Part shown: in pieces, positions 9,556 through 17,687 of the stretch
Layout: every line of letters starts with the position of its first letter
Position numbering within the stretch: the stretch's first letter is position 1
Origin: Paenibacillus pasadenensis
Lineage (GTDB): Bacteria; Bacillota; Bacilli; Paenibacillales; Paenibacillaceae
NCBI RefSeq assembly: GCF_023715725.1
Contig: NZ_JAMBOT010000008.1
Span: 104,954-168,953, forward strand
Direction of reading: 5' to 3'
Length of the DNA stretch: 64,000 nt
Notes under the pieces: model-generated
What the model was told of the DNA's origin: nothing
The model's input: only the letters and a program-made list of their open reading frames with translations
Databases searched by the model: none
Made by a program: the position numbers and the translations under genes

Positions 9556-9665
9556 GCCCGTAGAAGCGAACGCTTGTAAGACGTCGGATTCCCACCGTTA
9601 CAGCGGTTAGTTCAAGGAAATCTGAGGTCAAGAGCGATCGGAGGGCCGACCTTTGGCGCAGCGGC
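9556..9665 (-). repeat. Dispersed intergenic repeat, copy A
   Basis: On the minus strand this reads CCGCTGCGCCAAAGG, then CGGCCCTCCGATCGCTCTTG, then CTCAGATTTCCTTGAACT, ending near GGTGGGAATCCGAC and GCGAACGCT. Nearly the same series of words recurs at 38461-38570 in plus orientation, with partial copies at 38383-38433 and 39664-39700. It lies just after the end of dgkB and before rlmD, and no open frame covers it. Confidence 0.75.
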
Positions 9666-9680
9666 GGCGACAGCAAAGAA

Positions 9681-10598
9681 TTAGTAATGAGCCTTCCCTT
9701 CCTGGTCCACAAAAATATTCAAATGCGAAGGCAGCACCGTGAACGTACACGGCAGCGTGCCCCCGTACTCACCGTCCAGGTTCAGCTGCGCGTAATCCGG
9801 CGTTGTGACCGTCAGGCGGTTCGTTTTGAAATGCACGATATGCGGATCGTTAAAATGCTCCCCGCGCAGCGCCAGCGTAACGATGCGAATGAACTCCGCA
9901 AGATTGCACTTCTTGAGCACGAGTACCTCGAACATGCCATCATCAAGACTCGCCGCCGGGGCCAGCTTCTCGAAGCCCCCCACGGAATTGCTGTTGCAGA
10001 TCAGGAACAGCATGATCTCCTCGTGGATGTCCTCAATGCCATCCCCCTGGATGAGCAGCTCCATCGGGCGCAGCCGGGTCATTTTTTCCATACCCTTCAT
10101 ATAGTAGGCGAGCTGCCCGATCATCGTCTTGAGCTTGCTCGGCACCTCGTACGTCAGCTCGGTCAAGGAGCCGCCGCCCGCGATGTTGACGAAGTATTTT
10201 TTGCCGGCGCGGCCAACGTCGATTGGACGGGCGTACTGCCGCGTTATCAGCTCGCAGGCATATTCAAGATTGCGGGGAATGCCGAGCGCCCTGGCAAAAT
10301 CATTGGTCGTTCCGACCGGCAATATACCCAGCGGAGGCCGGTTCGGCTTTTCGCCAAGGCCGTTGATGACCTCGTAGAGCGTGCCGTCGCCGCCGGCCGC
10401 GATAATCATATCGAAGCCGCGGTCGGCCGCCTCGGCAGCGGCAATCGACGCATCGCCCTCGCCCGAGGTCGCATGCGTGCTCGTCTCGATACCCCCGCGC
10501 TCCAGCAACGAAAGAATTTCACCCAGCCGCCTCCGCATTTCCTCGCGACCGGAGGTCGGATTGTAAATGAGGCGGGCCCGCTTGTATCCGCTATTCAT
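9681..10598 (-). CDS. dgkB: Diacylglycerol kinase (DgkB-like lipid kinase)
   Basis: ATP-dependent lipid kinase that phosphorylates diacylglycerol to phosphatidic acid, recycling the lipid released by lipoteichoic acid synthesis. The 305 residues show the DAGK catalytic domain: YNPTSGRE near the start, the nucleotide-binding GGDGTLYEVINGL and PLGILPVGTTNDFARALG. A C-terminal beta-rich domain with LNLDGEYGG follows. The start at 10598 is chosen because AGGAGG lies six bases before that ATG. The longer frame from 10625 would put its start inside the upstream gene. It begins two bases after the CbiX-like gene stops, so the two are probably translated from one message. Confidence 0.92.
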   Translation of the reverse strand: MNSGYKRARLIYNPTSGREEMRRRLGEILSLLERGGIETSTHATSGEGDASIAAAEAADRGFDMIIAAGGDGTLYEVINGLGEKPNRPPLGILPVGTTNDFARALGIPRNLEYACELITRQYARPIDVGRAGKKYFVNIAGGGSLTELTYEVPSKLKTMIGQLAYYMKGMEKMTRLRPMELLIQGDGIEDIHEEIMLFLICNSNSVGGFEKLAPAASLDDGMFEVLVLKKCNLAEFIRIVTLALRGEHFNDPHIVHFKTNRLTVTTPDYAQLNLDGEYGGTLPCTFTVLPSHLNIFVDQEGKAHY

Positions 10599-10600
10599 GC

Positions 10601-11623
10601 TCATCCTCCTGATCTGTCCAGCCACTGCTTCGCCTGCCGCGCGATCCAGCGCGCAACGGCCTCGTCCGGGAGCATCGCCCGGTTCACATATTCATAGTCT
10701 ACCTCTCCGAGCCTTCCCGGAATCACGGTTGATGTGAAATATCCTTGACTAAGGAACACCGGCACCACGATAATCCGCTCCTCCGGACGCTCACGCTGCA
10801 GCTCTCCCAGCTTGGCAGCCGCCTGATCGGGCAGCAGCATCGCATAGTCCGCTCTAGCGAAGCCGCCTCCGAGCCGCAGCCGCTCCGCCATCCTGCCAAG
10901 CCCCTCCTGCCAGCGCTCGTGGAACACCGGCTCGACGGAGCCGTGACCAATCAGCAGCAGCGCTTCACCGGCGGGATGGAGGGACTGCTCCAGCACCTGC
11001 CGCAGCAGCAGCTCTGCTATTTCTGGCTCGTCGTCGATGGGCTTTCCGGGATGAATACAAGCTTCTTCGATATAAAATGCTTCGAGCTCGCCCTCCCTTT
11101 CTCCGACTGGAGGCTGGCCGAACGCTTGCATGATGTCGTCTACATGAGTGCTGCCCGAGGACACAAACAGCGGCAGCACGTAAATATCGGTCACTCCCAG
11201 CGCCAGCAGCTCGTCGATCCCATCCTGGATAAGCCGCCCAGTCACTAGCTCCAGGAACGACGAAATGACCGGCACAGGGCCGGTCAAATTCGATATCATT
11301 GCAGTTGCCTTGCCTACAGCCTCGTCCACGAGACTCACCCACTGCGGATCTCTGGAGCCGTGGCTGATCACCAGAATGCCGGAAACGGACTCGCCGCCGA
11401 CGGACTCTTTGTTGCTTTCCTGCTCATTGTATAATGTATGCGAAATACTGCCGGAAGCATGCTCAAAACTCGACTCGCATAACGAGCGGTTAGAGCTAGG
11501 TTCAATCGTATGCACAACTTCAACAGCAACCTCATCCGAATCCCTGTTGCGATCCGGCTTGTCCGCTGCCTTCCGTGCCTTTCCGTGTCCGGGCTCAACC
11601 CGGCTGCGGCCCTGCGGCATCAT
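10601..11623 (-). CDS. Two-domain CbiX/SirB-family chelatase-like protein
   Basis: Sirohydrochlorin cobalto/ferrochelatase family. Two CbiX-type domains are visible. The first begins GILVISHGSRD at about residue 82 and the second LLLIGHGSVEP at about 225, each with the metal-binding His of the HGS motif. Enzymes of this type insert Co or Fe into sirohydrochlorin, but no other cobalamin or siroheme gene is in the window, so the substrate is uncertain. The first 80 residues are charged, low in complexity and unlike the family. No better internal start is available, and the ATG overlaps the stop of yerC (TAATG), which supports translational coupling and this start. Confidence 0.8.
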   Translation of the reverse strand: MMPQGRSRVEPGHGKARKAADKPDRNRDSDEVAVEVVHTIEPSSNRSLCESSFEHASGSISHTLYNEQESNKESVGGESVSGILVISHGSRDPQWVSLVDEAVGKATAMISNLTGPVPVISSFLELVTGRLIQDGIDELLALGVTDIYVLPLFVSSGSTHVDDIMQAFGQPPVGEREGELEAFYIEEACIHPGKPIDDEPEIAELLLRQVLEQSLHPAGEALLLIGHGSVEPVFHERWQEGLGRMAERLRLGGGFARADYAMLLPDQAAAKLGELQRERPEERIIVVPVFLSQGYFTSTVIPGRLGEVDYEYVNRAMLPDEAVARWIARQAKQWLDRSGG

Positions 11624-11913
11624 TAGCGGTTCAAACGGTCCAGCGTCATTTTGTATCCGTCGTTGCCGTAGTTCAGGCAGCGTTTGACGCGGGAAATGGT
11701 CGCCGTGCTAGCGCCCGTCTCGGCCTCAATCTGGTTGTACGTGCTGCCCTTGCCGAGCATGCGCGCAACCTCCAGACGCTGGGACAGCGACTGCACCTCG
11801 TTGACTGTGCACAGATCATCAAAGAAAATATAACATTCTTCCACGCTCTTAAGCGTGAGAATTGCTTCAAATAATTGGTCGATTGCTTTATCATTCAGCT
11901 TCTTAAGCTGCAT
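11623..11913 (-). CDS. yerC: YerC/YecD family TrpR-like DNA-binding protein
   Basis: Small putative transcriptional regulator of the TrpR/YerC superfamily. The 96 residues from MQLKKLNDKAIDQLFEAI contain the conserved helical core, the segment CTVNEVQSLSQRLEVARML and a helix-turn-helix (TYNQIEAETGASTATISRVKR), ending in LDRLNR. Length fits the family. A slightly longer start at 11934 is possible, but AGGGGTGAA sits at a better distance from the ATG at 11913. Its stop overlaps the next gene's start, so it heads a yerC-cbiX-dgkB unit. The regulated target is unknown. Confidence 0.9.
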   Translation of the reverse strand: MQLKKLNDKAIDQLFEAILTLKSVEECYIFFDDLCTVNEVQSLSQRLEVARMLGKGSTYNQIEAETGASTATISRVKRCLNYGNDGYKMTLDRLNR

Positions 11914-11934
11914 CAACAGTTCACCCCTGTACAA

Positions 11935-12338
11935 GAATCCTACACTCCATTTTATAGCGATGCGCTAGAGAAAACAACTATCACCGTGTTCACGCTTTAC
12001 AGAACGAACGAAATCTGCAAGCGCTGCCGCAAAATACCGCCCTCTAGTGCAGGACGCGTTTTGCATAAACGGGGATAAATAAGGCCCTTTTCCTATCTTC
12101 GCGGGACTGGCTGCGATCCGCGATTCGAGTCCAACCGCCCCTATACAACTGCATGGGATCAAGCGGCAGATGCAAACTCAAGCTGGCAAGCGCCCTGCCC
12201 ACTCAGGTCTGTGCCAGTCCCCATTTCATATATTCGCCAAAACCGGGCAAACGCCCAACCAAAACCCGGAGGAAAACATACACTGAACTATACGCGGACT
12301 CCACAATCCGCAATTAACGCAAGGATGTGAGAATCCCA
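11935..12338. other. Gene-free interval between divergent genes
   Basis: About 400 bases separate yerC (minus) from the plus-strand gene at 12339. No convincing open frame or hairpin was seen. Promoters for both genes should lie here. CATACACT at 12277-12284 resembles a sigma-E minus-10 element, but no matching minus-35 was found. Confidence 0.4.
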
Positions 12339-13013
12339 ATGAATCCGAACTCTCCTCCCTCTTCCCAATATCCGAACGTGCAAAACGGGCAGGAGCCGAT
12401 GCGCAATACACCAAAACTTCCCGGGCAGAGCAATGTCTTCCCCGGACAAGGCAATGCTTTTTCAGGGCAAGGCTTCCCAGGCCATGGCAACGTCTTCCCC
12501 GGAATCGGCGACAGCTTTCCCTTTAATAATCCGCCCGCGCCGACCCACTTCAATCCGCCGTCCGGCTTTGTAAACAGTCCTGCGCCTCCATCTATCGGGC
12601 CTCTGGCTACCTTGGAAAAGGCAACGTCCGATTCCGGCAAAAAAAGCAGCAGTAGCAGCAGCTTGTTCTCGCTGGAGAAGCTGGGCGAGCTGAAAGGTCT
12701 TGTTGACCGCGTCGGCGGCCTGGACGGTATTCTCGGCACGATGACCAAAGCCCAGAAACTTATCGGCACCGTCCAGCAGATGGCTCCGCTGGTTAAGCTG
12801 ATGATGGGCTCCTTTGGCAAAAAGGATGATTCCAAGCTCGTTGACCTCGACGAGGAGGAATGGACCCCGTCTAAGAAAAAGCGGAAAAAGAGACGGCCTT
12901 CCGGATCCGGCGGCGGAGGATACTCCAAGGCAGGCGGACCCCGCAAACGCAAGCCAGCGGGCAAAGGCAAACCAGGCGCCAAACGCCGCCGCAAGCGGCG
13001 CTTTGATGAATAA
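12339..13013 (+). CDS. Low-complexity protein, possibly YqfQ/VrrA-like
   Basis: Unrecognised with certainty. The 224-residue product has three zones. Residues 1-90 are rich in Pro, Asn, Gly and Phe, with repeated FPGQGN and GFPGHGN-like words. A middle segment (LFSLEKLGELKGLVDRVGGL, then a hydrophobic QKLIGTVQQMAPLVKLMM) is likely helical. The last 60 residues are extremely basic (KKKRKKRR, RKRKPAGKGK, KRRRKRRFDE). Similar layouts occur in Bacillus YqfQ/VrrA-type proteins linked to spores, but this is a weak resemblance. The basic tail could bind nucleic acid or an acidic polymer. A GTG at 12327 is an alternative start. No signal peptide is seen. Confidence 0.55.
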   Translation: MNPNSPPSSQYPNVQNGQEPMRNTPKLPGQSNVFPGQGNAFSGQGFPGHGNVFPGIGDSFPFNNPPAPTHFNPPSGFVNSPAPPSIGPLATLEKATSDSGKKSSSSSSLFSLEKLGELKGLVDRVGGLDGILGTMTKAQKLIGTVQQMAPLVKLMMGSFGKKDDSKLVDLDEEEWTPSKKKRKKRRPSGSGGGGYSKAGGPRKRKPAGKGKPGAKRRRKRRFDE

Positions 13014-13323
13014 CGGGCCGCTGCGGCGCTGAGCCGTGGCGGCTCGGAAGACTTTGGAGCCTAAAAGTGCAAGCTTCTGCTGCAGCTTCGGAATATGCCG
13101 TTCACCTTGAGCGCAGCCTGTTTCCGCAGCAAACTCCGAAGCTCTGTGCATTTTATGCGCAGACTGCTCCTGCTGCAGCGGTTTACAGCGAACGATGAAC
13201 CTGCACACAGGGGGTGGCAAAACGTTTGCATAACAGGCCGCGTCAGCTCTCATCCACGCCCCTACACCGTCCGTACGGCGGTGTACATATCCACAAATTC
13301 GCCTCTGGCGCCATCCAAATGCC
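13014..13323. other. Gene-free interval before the pit terminator
   Basis: About 310 bases between the end of the plus-strand basic protein and the pit-side hairpin. I see no supported gene, promoter or repeat in it. Open frames here lack ribosome-binding sites and coding character. Confidence 0.4.
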
Positions 13324-13362
13324 AAAAGCCCGCGAAGCCGATTATCGGCGCCAGCGGGCTTT
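13324..13362 (-). terminator. Rho-independent terminator after pit
   Basis: AAAGCCCGC pairs with GCGGGCTTT around a loop of about 20 bases, and on the minus strand the stem is followed by a short T-run. It lies about 40 bases after the pit stop codon. Confidence 0.7.
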
Positions 13363-13403
13363 ATTCTGCGATGTAGAGTCATGGAGTGAACCGGCTAGTT
13401 GTT

Positions 13404-14405
13404 TTACAGCCATACCCACTTGATGAACTGGAAGATCAGCGCAGCAAGCAGCATGGAAATCGGAATCGTGATGATCCAGGACATAACGATCCGTCCTGCT
13501 ACGCCCCACTTAACGGCGGAGAAGCGTTTCGCGCTGCCTACGCCAAGAATGGAGGACGTAATGACATGCGTTGTGCTGACCGGGAAGTGAATCATCGTCG
13601 CCGTAAGAATGACGGATGCGGCTCCAAGGTCGGCGGCAAAACCGTTGACCGGCTCGATTTTGAAAATCTTCGTGCCCATCGTTTTGATGATCTTCCAGCC
13701 GCCGACGGACGTGCCGAGCGCCATCGCGGTCGCTGCAGACAGCTTGACCCACAGCGGAACGTCCAGCGTATCCTGCAGACCTGCGGATACGAGCGCAAAC
13801 GTGATGATACCCATTGCCTTTTGCGCATCGTTCGTGCCGTGCGTGAACGCCTGGAACGCAGCGGTCAGAATCTGGCCGGTACGAAAGCCTTTGTTGATCT
13901 GATGCGGATTCGCCCTAGCGAATACCTTCTTCAAAATCCACATGAGCGTAAAGCCGATCGCAAACGCGATGAACGGCGAGAAAATCAGCGCTTTGATAAT
14001 ATCGGTAAAGCCGCTCGCATTGATCGCGCCGAAACCGGCCGCAGAAATAACCGCGCCGGACAGACCGCCAATCAAAGCATGCGAGGAGGACGACGGAATG
14101 CCGAACCACCATGTAACCAGGTTCCAGATAATAGCGCCAAGCAGCGCAGCGATAACTATTTCTTCGCCGTTCTGCAGGGTGGCCGGATTGGCCACGCTTC
14201 CGCCGATCGTCTTGGCGACGCCGGTGAAGCTGAGCGCGCCGATAAAGTTCATAACCGACGCCAAAATGATAGCGGTACGCGGCTTCAGCGCCCGGGTGGA
14301 AACTGAAGTGGCAATGGCGTTGGCTGTATCGTGAAACCCGTTGATAAAGTCAAACGCCAGAGCAAAGAATACCACTATCGCCATAACTATAAATACTGTA
14401 TCCAT
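13404..14405 (-). CDS. pit: Inorganic phosphate transporter, Pit family
   Basis: Low-affinity phosphate (metal-phosphate) symporter of the cytoplasmic membrane. The 333-residue protein is strongly hydrophobic with about ten membrane segments. It carries the two family signatures in inverted repeat halves: FHDTANAIATSVSTRAL near the N-terminus and THGTNDAQKAMG in the second half. The gene follows the DUF47 gene by 23 bases and both share one promoter and the terminator at 13324-13362. This pairing is standard in bacteria, where the DUF47 protein is thought to control or assist the transporter. Confidence 0.95.
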   Translation of the reverse strand: MDTVFIVMAIVVFFALAFDFINGFHDTANAIATSVSTRALKPRTAIILASVMNFIGALSFTGVAKTIGGSVANPATLQNGEEIVIAALLGAIIWNLVTWWFGIPSSSSHALIGGLSGAVISAAGFGAINASGFTDIIKALIFSPFIAFAIGFTLMWILKKVFARANPHQINKGFRTGQILTAAFQAFTHGTNDAQKAMGIITFALVSAGLQDTLDVPLWVKLSAATAMALGTSVGGWKIIKTMGTKIFKIEPVNGFAADLGAASVILTATMIHFPVSTTHVITSSILGVGSAKRFSAVKWGVAGRIVMSWIITIPISMLLAALIFQFIKWVWL

Positions 14406-14428
14406 AAGGGTTAAGTAGTCTCCTATCC

Positions 14429-15037
14429 TTAGCTGTTGCGCATAATGATAGTTTCAAGCGTGTTGGCAACATCCTCGAAATGATCAGTCGTCTGTTCAAG
14501 CATTTCGTAAATCTCTTTGCGCTTGATCAGCTCAATTGGATCCTTCTCGTTGGCAAACAGCGCCTTGATGCCTACGCGCAGCAAATCGTCCGCTTGGTTC
14601 TCCAGCTCGTTGATGGCGATGTTAGGCTCGCGAATCGCCAGCAGCTTCTTCTGGGACAGCAGATAGATGGCGTTTTTCACCTGATGGGAGCAGCGAACGA
14701 GGTTGTCCGCGAACAAGCGGATATACTCGTCCTTATCCATTACCTGGTACATCTCAAAACGGGAAGCGCATGCCTCGATTTCATCTACAACATCGTCCAG
14801 CGCTGTCGTCAGAGCCATGATGTCCTCGCGCTCAATCGGCGTAATGAACGTTTTGTTAAGCTCGATGATGATCGTATGGGTATAGCGGTCGCACTGGCTT
14901 TCGTATTCCTTCATTGCCTTGGCGAACTCGCCGACATTCGACAAGTCATCCACACCTCGGGCAAAATATTCCACGCTCTCGACAATCGTATCCGCCATTT
15001 CTTCCAGCGTTTTGAAGAAAATATTCTTCTTAGCCAT
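14429..15037 (-). CDS. DUF47 (PhoU-like) protein, partner of Pit
   Basis: Cytoplasmic all-helical protein of the DUF47/TIGR00153 family, related to PhoU. The 202 residues contain the expected PhoU-like helical bundle with acidic patches (ALTTALDDVVDEIEACASR and EQTTDHFEDVANTLE) that in relatives may bind metal ions. Length is typical. It is the first gene of the pair and an AAGGGG site precedes the ATG. Its location with pit implies a role in phosphate uptake control. A possible Pho box lies about 85 bases upstream. Confidence 0.92.
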   Translation of the reverse strand: MAKKNIFFKTLEEMADTIVESVEYFARGVDDLSNVGEFAKAMKEYESQCDRYTHTIIIELNKTFITPIEREDIMALTTALDDVVDEIEACASRFEMYQVMDKDEYIRLFADNLVRCSHQVKNAIYLLSQKKLLAIREPNIAINELENQADDLLRVGIKALFANEKDPIELIKRKEIYEMLEQTTDHFEDVANTLETIIMRNS

Positions 15038-15120
15038 GTTCGTCCCCTTTGCTTTCAGGAAAATTGATGTAGTGCCGGCCTTTTAGGCCCAACTTATCTT
15101 ATCACAGTTCATCCGTCTGT

Positions 15121-15138
15121 TGTAAAGGAAATGTAAAG
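15121..15138 (-). promoter_or_regulatory. Possible PhoP box upstream of DUF47-pit
   Basis: On the minus strand the sequence is TTTACA, five bases, TTTACA. This fits the TT(A/C/T)ACA repeats at 11-base spacing bound by PhoP in Bacillus. Only two repeats are clear, so this is tentative. A GATAAGAT-like minus-10 lies downstream. Confidence 0.4.
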
Positions 15139-15265
15139 ACAAACGGCTTCTTTTGCAAAAAATGTCGCCATCCCTTCGACACAAATTCGCCTCATTACCG
15201 GTATACCGTTCAGTCTTTCCCTGTCGAATCCAATTATGTAAATTTTCATTAAGACAAACAATAAA

Positions 15266-15298
15266 AAGAAGGCCCGCGCTTCCGCTAAGCCTTCCTTG
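15266..15298 (-). terminator. Probable terminator after the DUF3048 gene
   Basis: On the minus strand AAGGAAGGC and GCCTTCTTT can pair across a GC-rich loop and are followed by T-rich sequence. It lies just beyond the stop of the lipoprotein gene. Confidence 0.5.
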
Positions 15299-15314
15299 TT
15301 TGCCTCTTAAGGCG

Positions 15315-16397
15315 TTACGCCCCGCTCCCGTAATGCAGCCGCTCCGCGATTCCAGGCTTCTCAGGGATAATCAGAATTTGAGTCTGACCGGGATAAAACG
15401 GAGCTTCCGCCGCTCCTTCGTAAAATCGGATCGGTTCGCCGACAGCGCTGCGGCGCCACTCGACCTCCCGCCCCTTGCCCCGCTGGAACAGCTTCGCTTT
15501 GCCGCTGCCGGACAAATCGACGGAGCGCCGGCCGACATTGTCCAGCACTTTATGCGGGGCTTCCATGACAATAACGTTTGCCGCCGCTAACTGCTTGCCG
15601 TCGTTCAAATCCGTATGAGGCTCGCCGTTGATAGACCTTAAGTACCGCTCCTGCCCCGCATCGTATCGATAGGATACCTGGTACGATTGAAGCAGGAAAG
15701 TGACATCGAGCTTATCCGCAGGCTGGCCGGCGGGCTCGGCGGAATCAAGAGAGACGAAAGAGTAGGAGCTCGGCTCACCCTGCAGCGCCGTTTCAAAGCC
15801 CTTCTTTCCGGCTCCCGCCGCCAATTTTTCCGCGTTTGTGTAAAGGTTGTGAGGAGCCTTGCGGGATTTATCCCGCCAAAAATACGACCCCGCATTCGAA
15901 ATTTCGTCCATATGGTCCAGCTTCTCGCGGGACAGCTGCGCATACCCGTCCGGGCTGCCTCCCGCATGAATCAGAATGGCGTCCAGGCTTTTGCCGAGAT
16001 CGATGAAATACGGCCGGATGCTGCGCACCGGACCGATCGCACCCTCAGGCGGCTTGCTTTGGAATACGGCCAGAATCCGCGTCACTTCCCCTTCCGCCAG
16101 CACCTCATAAAACAGATCGGCAGAACCAAGCCCCGACTGCGGGCGGGCCTTGGAATGGTTATTGATCATAACCAGATAGGGTCTAGCTACGACCGGCCCC
16201 TGCACGGCTTCACCGGTCAGCGGCGCCGTGAAGGCAGGTGCGGCGGACGGAGCAGGCGAAACAGTTGGCGCAGCTGAAGGCGATGAGGTCGCAGGCGGCA
16301 GATTCGTCGTCACCGGCGCGTCCGCGGCCTTGCTGCAAGCAGCAAGCAGCACGGCGGCCAGCGTTAATGCGGTTAAGCTTTTTCCGTATTTTTTCAC
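15315..16397 (-). CDS. yerB: DUF3048 (YerB-like) lipoprotein
   Basis: Surface lipoprotein of the YerB family, function not established. The 360-residue precursor has a lipoprotein signal (MKKYGKSLTALTLAAVLLAA then the lipobox Cys at residue 21), a Pro/Ala/Ser/Thr-rich linker to about residue 60, and the two DUF3048 halves. The first half includes RPYLVMINNHSKARPQSGL, ILIHAGGSPDGY and SYFWRD. The second has DVTFLLQSYQVSYRYD and the C-terminal RRSVDLSGSGKA region. In Bacillus yerB and yerC are neighbours, and here they lie a few kilobases apart. It appears to be a single-gene unit. Confidence 0.88.
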   Translation of the reverse strand: MKKYGKSLTALTLAAVLLAACSKAADAPVTTNLPPATSSPSAAPTVSPAPSAAPAFTAPLTGEAVQGPVVARPYLVMINNHSKARPQSGLGSADLFYEVLAEGEVTRILAVFQSKPPEGAIGPVRSIRPYFIDLGKSLDAILIHAGGSPDGYAQLSREKLDHMDEISNAGSYFWRDKSRKAPHNLYTNAEKLAAGAGKKGFETALQGEPSSYSFVSLDSAEPAGQPADKLDVTFLLQSYQVSYRYDAGQERYLRSINGEPHTDLNDGKQLAAANVIVMEAPHKVLDNVGRRSVDLSGSGKAKLFQRGKGREVEWRRSAVGEPIRFYEGAAEAPFYPGQTQILIIPEKPGIAERLHYGSGA

Positions 16398-16497
16398 TCA
16401 TTCTCACCCCATCTCATCATAGACCAGCAGCCAGCTTATGGAAACTGTTTTGCCGGAATTCTCCGTTCCACCAGCCACTCCTTAATCCTTCCTGCGG

Positions 16498-16528
16498 GGG
16501 ATAATAATACCAAATTCAGTTCATACTA
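16498..16528 (+). promoter_or_regulatory. Sigma-G-like promoter of the ger operon
   Basis: GGGATA at 16498-16503 and CATACTA at 16522-16528, separated by 18 bases. CATACTA is the consensus minus-10 of the forespore factor sigma-G, and the minus-35 matches 4 of 6 bases. Germination receptor operons are normally sigma-G dependent, which supports the reading. Confidence 0.55.
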
Positions 16529-16583
16529 CCTCAAGCCGAATTATCATTGACTGATTTGAACATGGGAAAGGAGGTAAGGCGAC

Positions 16584-17687
16584 TTGAAGCCCACTTCTAC
16601 AATCGGCGTATGGGTATGTATCCTGATGATATTGCTAGGAAACAGCGGCGTTGCCAACGTGCTCTTGCCTCCATATATACTTTCACAGGCAAAAAACGAT
16701 TCCTGGGTTTCCGTGCTTGTTGCATTGCCCTTTGCTCTAATCTGGTCTCTTGCCCTCTGGTACATCCTGCGCAAGCTGAACGGTGCTCCGATTGCCGAAT
16801 GGCTTAGCAAGCAATTCGGCCCATTCCTGTCGTGGCTCATCCGGCTTCCGGTTATTTTGCTGCTGTTTATGCAAGCCACTTCGAGTTCTTGGGAGACTGG
16901 GCATGTTGCCGCAAAAAATTATATGAGTAATACGCCGGTTTGGATTATCATCTTTGTCACCATTATGTTGTGCATGTGGACCGCTCACTCCGGCCTCCGC
17001 TCTATAGCATTCACATCCGTAATACTGTTTCCAGTCGCCTCATTAATCGATGTGATGCTGCTTGGAGTGACCTACACCTATCAGGACTTCCGCCTGTTAT
17101 TTCCCGTACTCGAGAACGGCTTTCAGCCTGCTCTAAAAGGAGCGTATCTTGCGGCAGGAGGCATGATTAATATCTGGTTGCTGCTTTGGGTGCAGCAGGA
17201 GGTACGCGGCGCTTTTAAATGGTGGCAGCCTTTGGGAATCGTGCTATATATGGCATGGTTGGAGCTAATTCCGATCGTTCTTGGGCTAACCATACTCGGA
17301 GAGGAGCAGGTAAGTCATCTGCGCGGACCGTTGCTCGAAGTGTGGAGAGTCGCTTCCCTTGGAAACACAATTGAGCATATTGATTTATTTGCAATCGTGC
17401 AGCGGACTGCGGGAAATTTCACCCGGCTGTCTCTTCAACTATATTTAATCTCCAATATCGCAGGCTTTAAAAAGCCGCTTCACAGAGCTTATTTTCTGTT
17501 CGCCATTTCGCTTGGCATAGGTATTACTTCCAGCATTCCAGTTTCGGACAGGATGCTTACCAGCTATCTTATCAACGTTCAATACCCTTTTATACTTATC
17601 CTTGTGCCGCTCTTGACGATTGCGTTCGCGTTTATGGTGAAGCGAAAACCGCCTAACCCAAGCTTGAAGGAGGCAACAGAATCTTGA
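16584..17687 (+). CDS. Spore germination permease-like protein (GerAB type)
   Basis: B subunit of a nutrient germinant receptor in the inner spore membrane, of the GerAB/APC amino acid permease-like family. The 367-residue protein has about ten hydrophobic segments and no signal peptide. The start is TTG at 16584, ten bases after a strong AAAGGAGG. The C-terminal tail is short and basic (MVKRKPPNPSLKEATES). It overlaps the A-subunit gene by four bases (TTGA), so the two are coupled. Gene order here is B-A-C rather than the A-B-C of Bacillus gerA. The germinant cannot be deduced. Confidence 0.92.
   Translation: MKPTSTIGVWVCILMILLGNSGVANVLLPPYILSQAKNDSWVSVLVALPFALIWSLALWYILRKLNGAPIAEWLSKQFGPFLSWLIRLPVILLLFMQATSSSWETGHVAAKNYMSNTPVWIIIFVTIMLCMWTAHSGLRSIAFTSVILFPVASLIDVMLLGVTYTYQDFRLLFPVLENGFQPALKGAYLAAGGMINIWLLLWVQQEVRGAFKWWQPLGIVLYMAWLELIPIVLGLTILGEEQVSHLRGPLLEVWRVASLGNTIEHIDLFAIVQRTAGNFTRLSLQLYLISNIAGFKKPLHRAYFLFAISLGIGITSSIPVSDRMLTSYLINVQYPFILILVPLLTIAFAFMVKRKPPNPSLKEATES

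Noticed and set aside
12462..13382. 306-residue minus-strand frame opposite the basic low-complexity protein
   Set aside because: It is Arg/Ala-rich shadow sequence from a GC-rich gene with biased third positions, with no ribosome-binding site or recognisable domain.
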